A stretch of 64,000 nucleotides of DNA, taken from NCBI GenBank assembly GCA_900708905.1, contig CAADRB010000076.1, positions 391,205-455,204 on the forward strand, given 5' to 3'. The notes under the pieces were generated by a model. That model saw nothing but the letters and a program-made list of their open reading frames with translations. It was not told the DNA's origin and did not search any database. The position numbers and the translations under genes are program-made. The stretch's first letter is position 1, and each line of letters starts with the position of its first letter. Below, one piece after another: positions 60,256 through 64,000 of the stretch. Origin of the DNA: Hymenolepis diminuta (taxonomy: Eukaryota; Platyhelminthes; Cestoda; Cyclophyllidea; Hymenolepididae).

Positions 60256-61636
60256 ACTTTTCTAACTAAGCTTGGCAATAAAGAGATATCAGTAAATTGA
60301 GGTGGTATAACCAACGGCGGAATTAAATCAACAGGTCAACAAGCTCCGAACATAGTGGACATGTTCTCACTCATGAGTCTACAAGTCACATCCTTAAACG
60401 TTCATAGTGAACTGTACCACTTACGGGAATATAGACTATTCATTACTTGCTGAATTCAATTGAAGTAAGACTCTTGATGTTCTGACTCCGTAGCTGATTT
60501 AATCTTAATCCCTTCCTTCATTTCATACTCGATATCAAAAAATATTTCGCAATTCTTGGAATTTTGCCTGTATGTTCAATATATATGGAGATCAAAGTTG
60601 ATATCAATGCTCTAATAAAACATCCAATAAATTCATGCCTCCGATATAACAAACTCCCGTTTATTTTCTTTTTGTTATTTCCACAAATCATAATCAATTG
60701 ATATGATATATCACTCTTTTACCTAAAATTAAAAATAGGAGGTAATTTAGAGTTTTTAATATACTAATAAAAAAGGAAAATCACTCAAAAGCATAAATTA
60801 GGAGCCGTATTTATTAGCAGTAAATGGTTGCTTATATTCTTTTGTAAAAAGAGACTAATAATTGAGAAAAGATAGTATAACTTCCAAGTACTAAAAAAAT
60901 GGGAGGGGATATTGAATTTAAAATATAGTTTAAAATGCTAACATACTCAATTAAAGTAAATATGAACACCTAAAAAACAATGTTTAATTTACATTTTAAC
61001 GTTTATTAACGGGCATATCACATAGTCAAAATTGTTTAACTAAGTCAGATGCAAGAAAAATCGCTAAAAGTTCAGTACCTACCTCAAGGTTTCAGCCATC
61101 TTGTTTCTATTGCACGCCCAGTAAAATAAAGCGTTTAAACTAAACTAATTTTGAAGAGGTAGGATTACTTTTTTGCACAAATATCAACAAATGAAAATCG
61201 TTTTGATATTTCTGGTATTAATTTCAATTCTCTGATTATTGATGCGTACATCCTTTGTTTTTACACAATATAATTCTCTCTGGTCGCCTCATTCTTAGGG
61301 TTCCGAATTTCTAATTTTTTGAGTCAATGCTGAGAGTCCAAATTTCGTCGGGATTTTCATTTTATACTATCAGATTAAATACTATAACTATTTTATGTTC
61401 ATTTTCGTCATTAAATTAATGTTTCATTTATCAGTTAACTGTGTCTATCCTGATAGCGCTCATTTCGCATCATGACCTATTAGGATTTTGATTTACTTTT
61501 TTTCCATAAAATTATTGAACGATCTTTACGACTTTGAATGTTAATTTTGCTTTTGTACAAACTTTTAGGTTTGGTATTTTTATTATTGAAAAACCATCCT
61601 ATTTATAGACGTGTATCCCGATAACTTTTATAAAAA

Positions 61637-64000
61637 ATGGATCTTTTGGATCAGAATCCTCATGATCGAAGCAATGAACTCGATAATCTAATCGTCGCAG
61701 CAGCAGCGGCTTCAGTAGAAGGCCAAATGGAATCAGATATGGCGAATGAAGAATGTGCAAATGTAGGTCTTGGTGTTTATGTTTACTTCTTTTTTCTCTA
61801 GTATGAAGGAGGTGAAGGACACTCCCACCCTGGTAACACTTATTGGCATCCTGGATTTCTTCATGCAGAACACGTAGCTGCTATTCAAGAAGCTGTTCGT
61901 AATATTTTGGCAGAGAATGAACGTGAATTTCGCATTGATTCCTACATGAAAAAGCGTGGAAATGAGCACGAGTATGAAGAGATGATGTCTCTCCTTAATT
62001 TCCGTGGAGAGGAATTTGAGAGCGATGAGACAGTTGAAGCTCTACGCAAATATTCCATTGTTTTTGAATCAACTGGTGCTCATTCCCAGGCCCTTCCTTT
62101 GCATGAACAAGCTATCAACGAAGCAGCTTATCAGATTTGTACCATCAAACCAGCAGCTATCTTCCATAAACGTGATTTGGCAATGCTAGCCAAGCTCGCG
62201 GTTCGTATGACCGGCTTTGAATTCCCCGGTTCTAGAACTGCCAACTATACACCATTGGAGGATTATGCTTCTGGTTCCGCTATGGAAAACGAGGAGGCTT
62301 CTCAATCTGTGCGACCTTCTACTGCAGCTCCAGCTAGTGCTTCAATGCTTTTGCAAAAGTCTGGCCTTCTAGCTCCAAGAAGAGATGCCGTAAAGCCAAA
62401 ATTAACACCCCAGGAGTATACAATAATCGCCAGAGCTGCTCAAGAACTAGCTCCAGAGTTGCCCAACTTGGCTCTAAAGAGCCGAGACCAATGTAGCCTT
62501 GTTGAGAACTTTGTCTACACCGATGCAGTCCGCTTGATGAACATTAGTCCAGAAAGATTGGATGAGGAGATGGATTACATTCGAGATGTAAGTGCCATCT
62601 ACGGAAGATATCAGAGTGGTCCCCGAATGCCAAATCCTCGTCTGTCACCCTATGAGTTGGGCATGAATGAAGCAGCTGCTTGTGTGGCCAAGTTGCGACC
62701 CAGTCTCCTCACTCATACCCTGCATTTAACAGAGTGGGCGCGTCGTGTCCTCAACCTCACTGGTTTGCAATTATCTCGAATTCCTGCTCCCCCGTCTCCA
62801 TCCCATCATCAACAGGCTCATGGGGATAGATGGTATATTTTTATTGTTTTACGTATTTTCTTGCACATCTCAAAAGGCGAAAAGTGCTTAGACTTTATTA
62901 TTGCTATTGCAGTGATTTTGGTTGAATGCATAATTTATTGCCTCGAAACTAGCCCATAACTCAGTTAAAAGGCGAGATCCCATATGGACGTCTTTATTGT
63001 TATCCAACACTTCATAGACTTGTGTAATTAATTAGCTAATCAGTAGATAATTCAGTTTGTTTTTTATTTGTCAGAAACGCCCAATTTGAGGCATTTAACC
63101 ATCATCTTTGTATGCAACATTTTATGAGATACTCACAAACTTCGGAATTTAATGTTTATTCATTTTGTAATCTTGATAGACAGATATCGCTTACTACTAT
63201 AAAGCTAATATTAACGATTTAAGTAAGACTAAATGTAAATTCCAATCCAGTTTTGAGTGAATTTGATAGGAAACGTGTTTGGTACTATATTTACACATAT
63301 ACTAGGATCTATCCCTTCATAGCCAAATAGAACGGTCGATTAATATACCTCGATATTTTTCAAATCTGATTGTATTCTATATCCCAATCTGAGTTTCGCT
63401 GAAAGTTATTTTATAGAACGTAGACATTCGTCCTTGCATAAATCATCTCTATATTCAGATACTCTTACCATTATTTCGGAAATAGGCCTTTATTTTTAAT
63501 ACCCCTTCTTTTCACAGGTCACAACGCACTGGTCCGACTAAAACAGCCTCGAGCCAGCTCCGCTTTCAGCATGAATCAAATTACGGTAGTGGTCTGACTT
63601 ACTCTGGTGAATATGTCACCGAATTCACTACTACTGGCAATAGCACTTTTGGTGTGACTTCAGTTACCGACCCCTCGAATGGCGACATTATCGATTACGA
63701 GGCTTCTTGCGGTTTGGACAGCAGTGATTTGATTCAACCTCTTGGTGGAGCTCAGAATATTGCCGCACTTCCCGATTTCCAGTTGGAAAAACTCGGTCGA
63801 GCTCAATTTACGGTTGTAGACCCTGAGGTGGATGACATCTTGGGTAATTGTGCTCTCAATTTACAAGTTGAGGAAGATGATACCCCGTTGGATGCCGCAG
63901 AAATTCTTAGGATTACCAAAGCTGAAAATCTGGAGAGTGTTACGGAACTTAATGTACCTTGTTCTAGCTACACCAGTGTCAGTGCCTTTGATTTGACTCG
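61637..64000 (+). CDS. NAB-type transcriptional corepressor with two tandem NCD2-like domains (3' end beyond window)
   Basis: NAB proteins bind EGR zinc-finger factors and repress or tune their targets in the nucleus. Exons 61637-61762, 61802-62832 and 63518-64000 (open to the edge); introns are 39 and 685 bp; phases fit. Residues about 66-187 match the vertebrate NAB NCD2 block: EALRKYSIVFES against EEIRKYSIIYGRF, then LPLHEQAINEAAYQI against LSLHELTINEAAAQF. Residues about 245-360 repeat it: YIRDVSAIYGRYQSG, LSPYELGMNEAAACV, LLTHTLHLTEWARRVL. The linker is Ser/Ala/Pro-rich. The N-terminus (MDLLDQNPHDRSNELDNLIV) shows no NCD1, the EGR-binding domain. Exon 3 is acidic and Ser/Thr-rich with no known domain. 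An in-frame stop at 62957-62959 would end a short form if the second intron were retained. Confidence 0.75.
62833..63517 (+). other. Intron 2 of the NAB-like gene
   Basis: Donor GTATAT and acceptor TTCACAG; splits a Trp codon. AT-rich, no other feature recognised. Confidence 0.75.

Larger units (their letters stand above)
58685..61636. other. Intergenic region between 14-3-3 and the NAB-like gene
   Basis: About 3 kb. Contains the 14-3-3 3' flank, a decayed gag fragment on the minus strand (59547-60255) and AT-rich sequence up to the NAB start codon. A short less AT-rich patch near 60300-60430 upstream of the gag relic could be part of its long terminal repeat, but no partner copy was found. 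Confidence 0.55.

Overview
The window looks like nuclear DNA of a parasitic flatworm (cestode or trematode type). It is AT-rich. Genes are split by introns of two very different sizes: several of only 34-40 bp and others of many kilobases. It also carries decayed Ty3/Gypsy retrotransposon pieces. No prokaryotic, organellar or CRISPR signal was seen. The species cannot be named from the sequence alone. A 146-base run of N (36424-36569) marks an assembly gap.

Layout. (1) About 5.7-19.0 kb, plus strand: the 3' part of a plasma-membrane Ca2+-ATPase (PMCA/ATP2B) gene; its N-terminal exons lie left of the window. Five core exons are followed by three possible terminal exons (12782-13027, 17454-18176, 18714-19001). 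All three fit in phase after the same donor inside the calmodulin-binding domain. (2) 23.3-54.0 kb, minus strand: a complete lysosomal beta-mannosidase (GH2) gene of five exons over about 31 kb. Every splice phase closes, predicting about 945 residues. Its introns hold four diverged copies of an interspersed repeat, the N gap, a Ty3/Gypsy relic and a GC-rich promoter-like block. (3) 55.1-56.3 kb, minus strand: a compact four-exon SLC35A nucleotide-sugar transporter of 319 residues. (4) 57.9-58.7 kb, plus strand: a compact three-exon, divergent 14-3-3 protein of 241 residues. (5) 59.5-60.3 kb, minus strand: a frameshifted retrotransposon gag relic. (6) From 61.6 kb to the window end, plus strand: a NAB-type transcriptional corepressor with two tandem NCD2-like domains and no visible NCD1.

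The genes do not form a pathway. Two relate to glycans (mannoside breakdown and Golgi nucleotide-sugar import); the others serve Ca2+ export, phosphoprotein binding and transcriptional corepression. The most interesting points are the PMCA terminal-exon choice, the tandem-NCD2 NAB protein and the 14-3-3 with a partly altered binding groove. All gene models were made by reading splice sites and reading phase by eye. Family assignments rest on remembered motifs, not on a database search.
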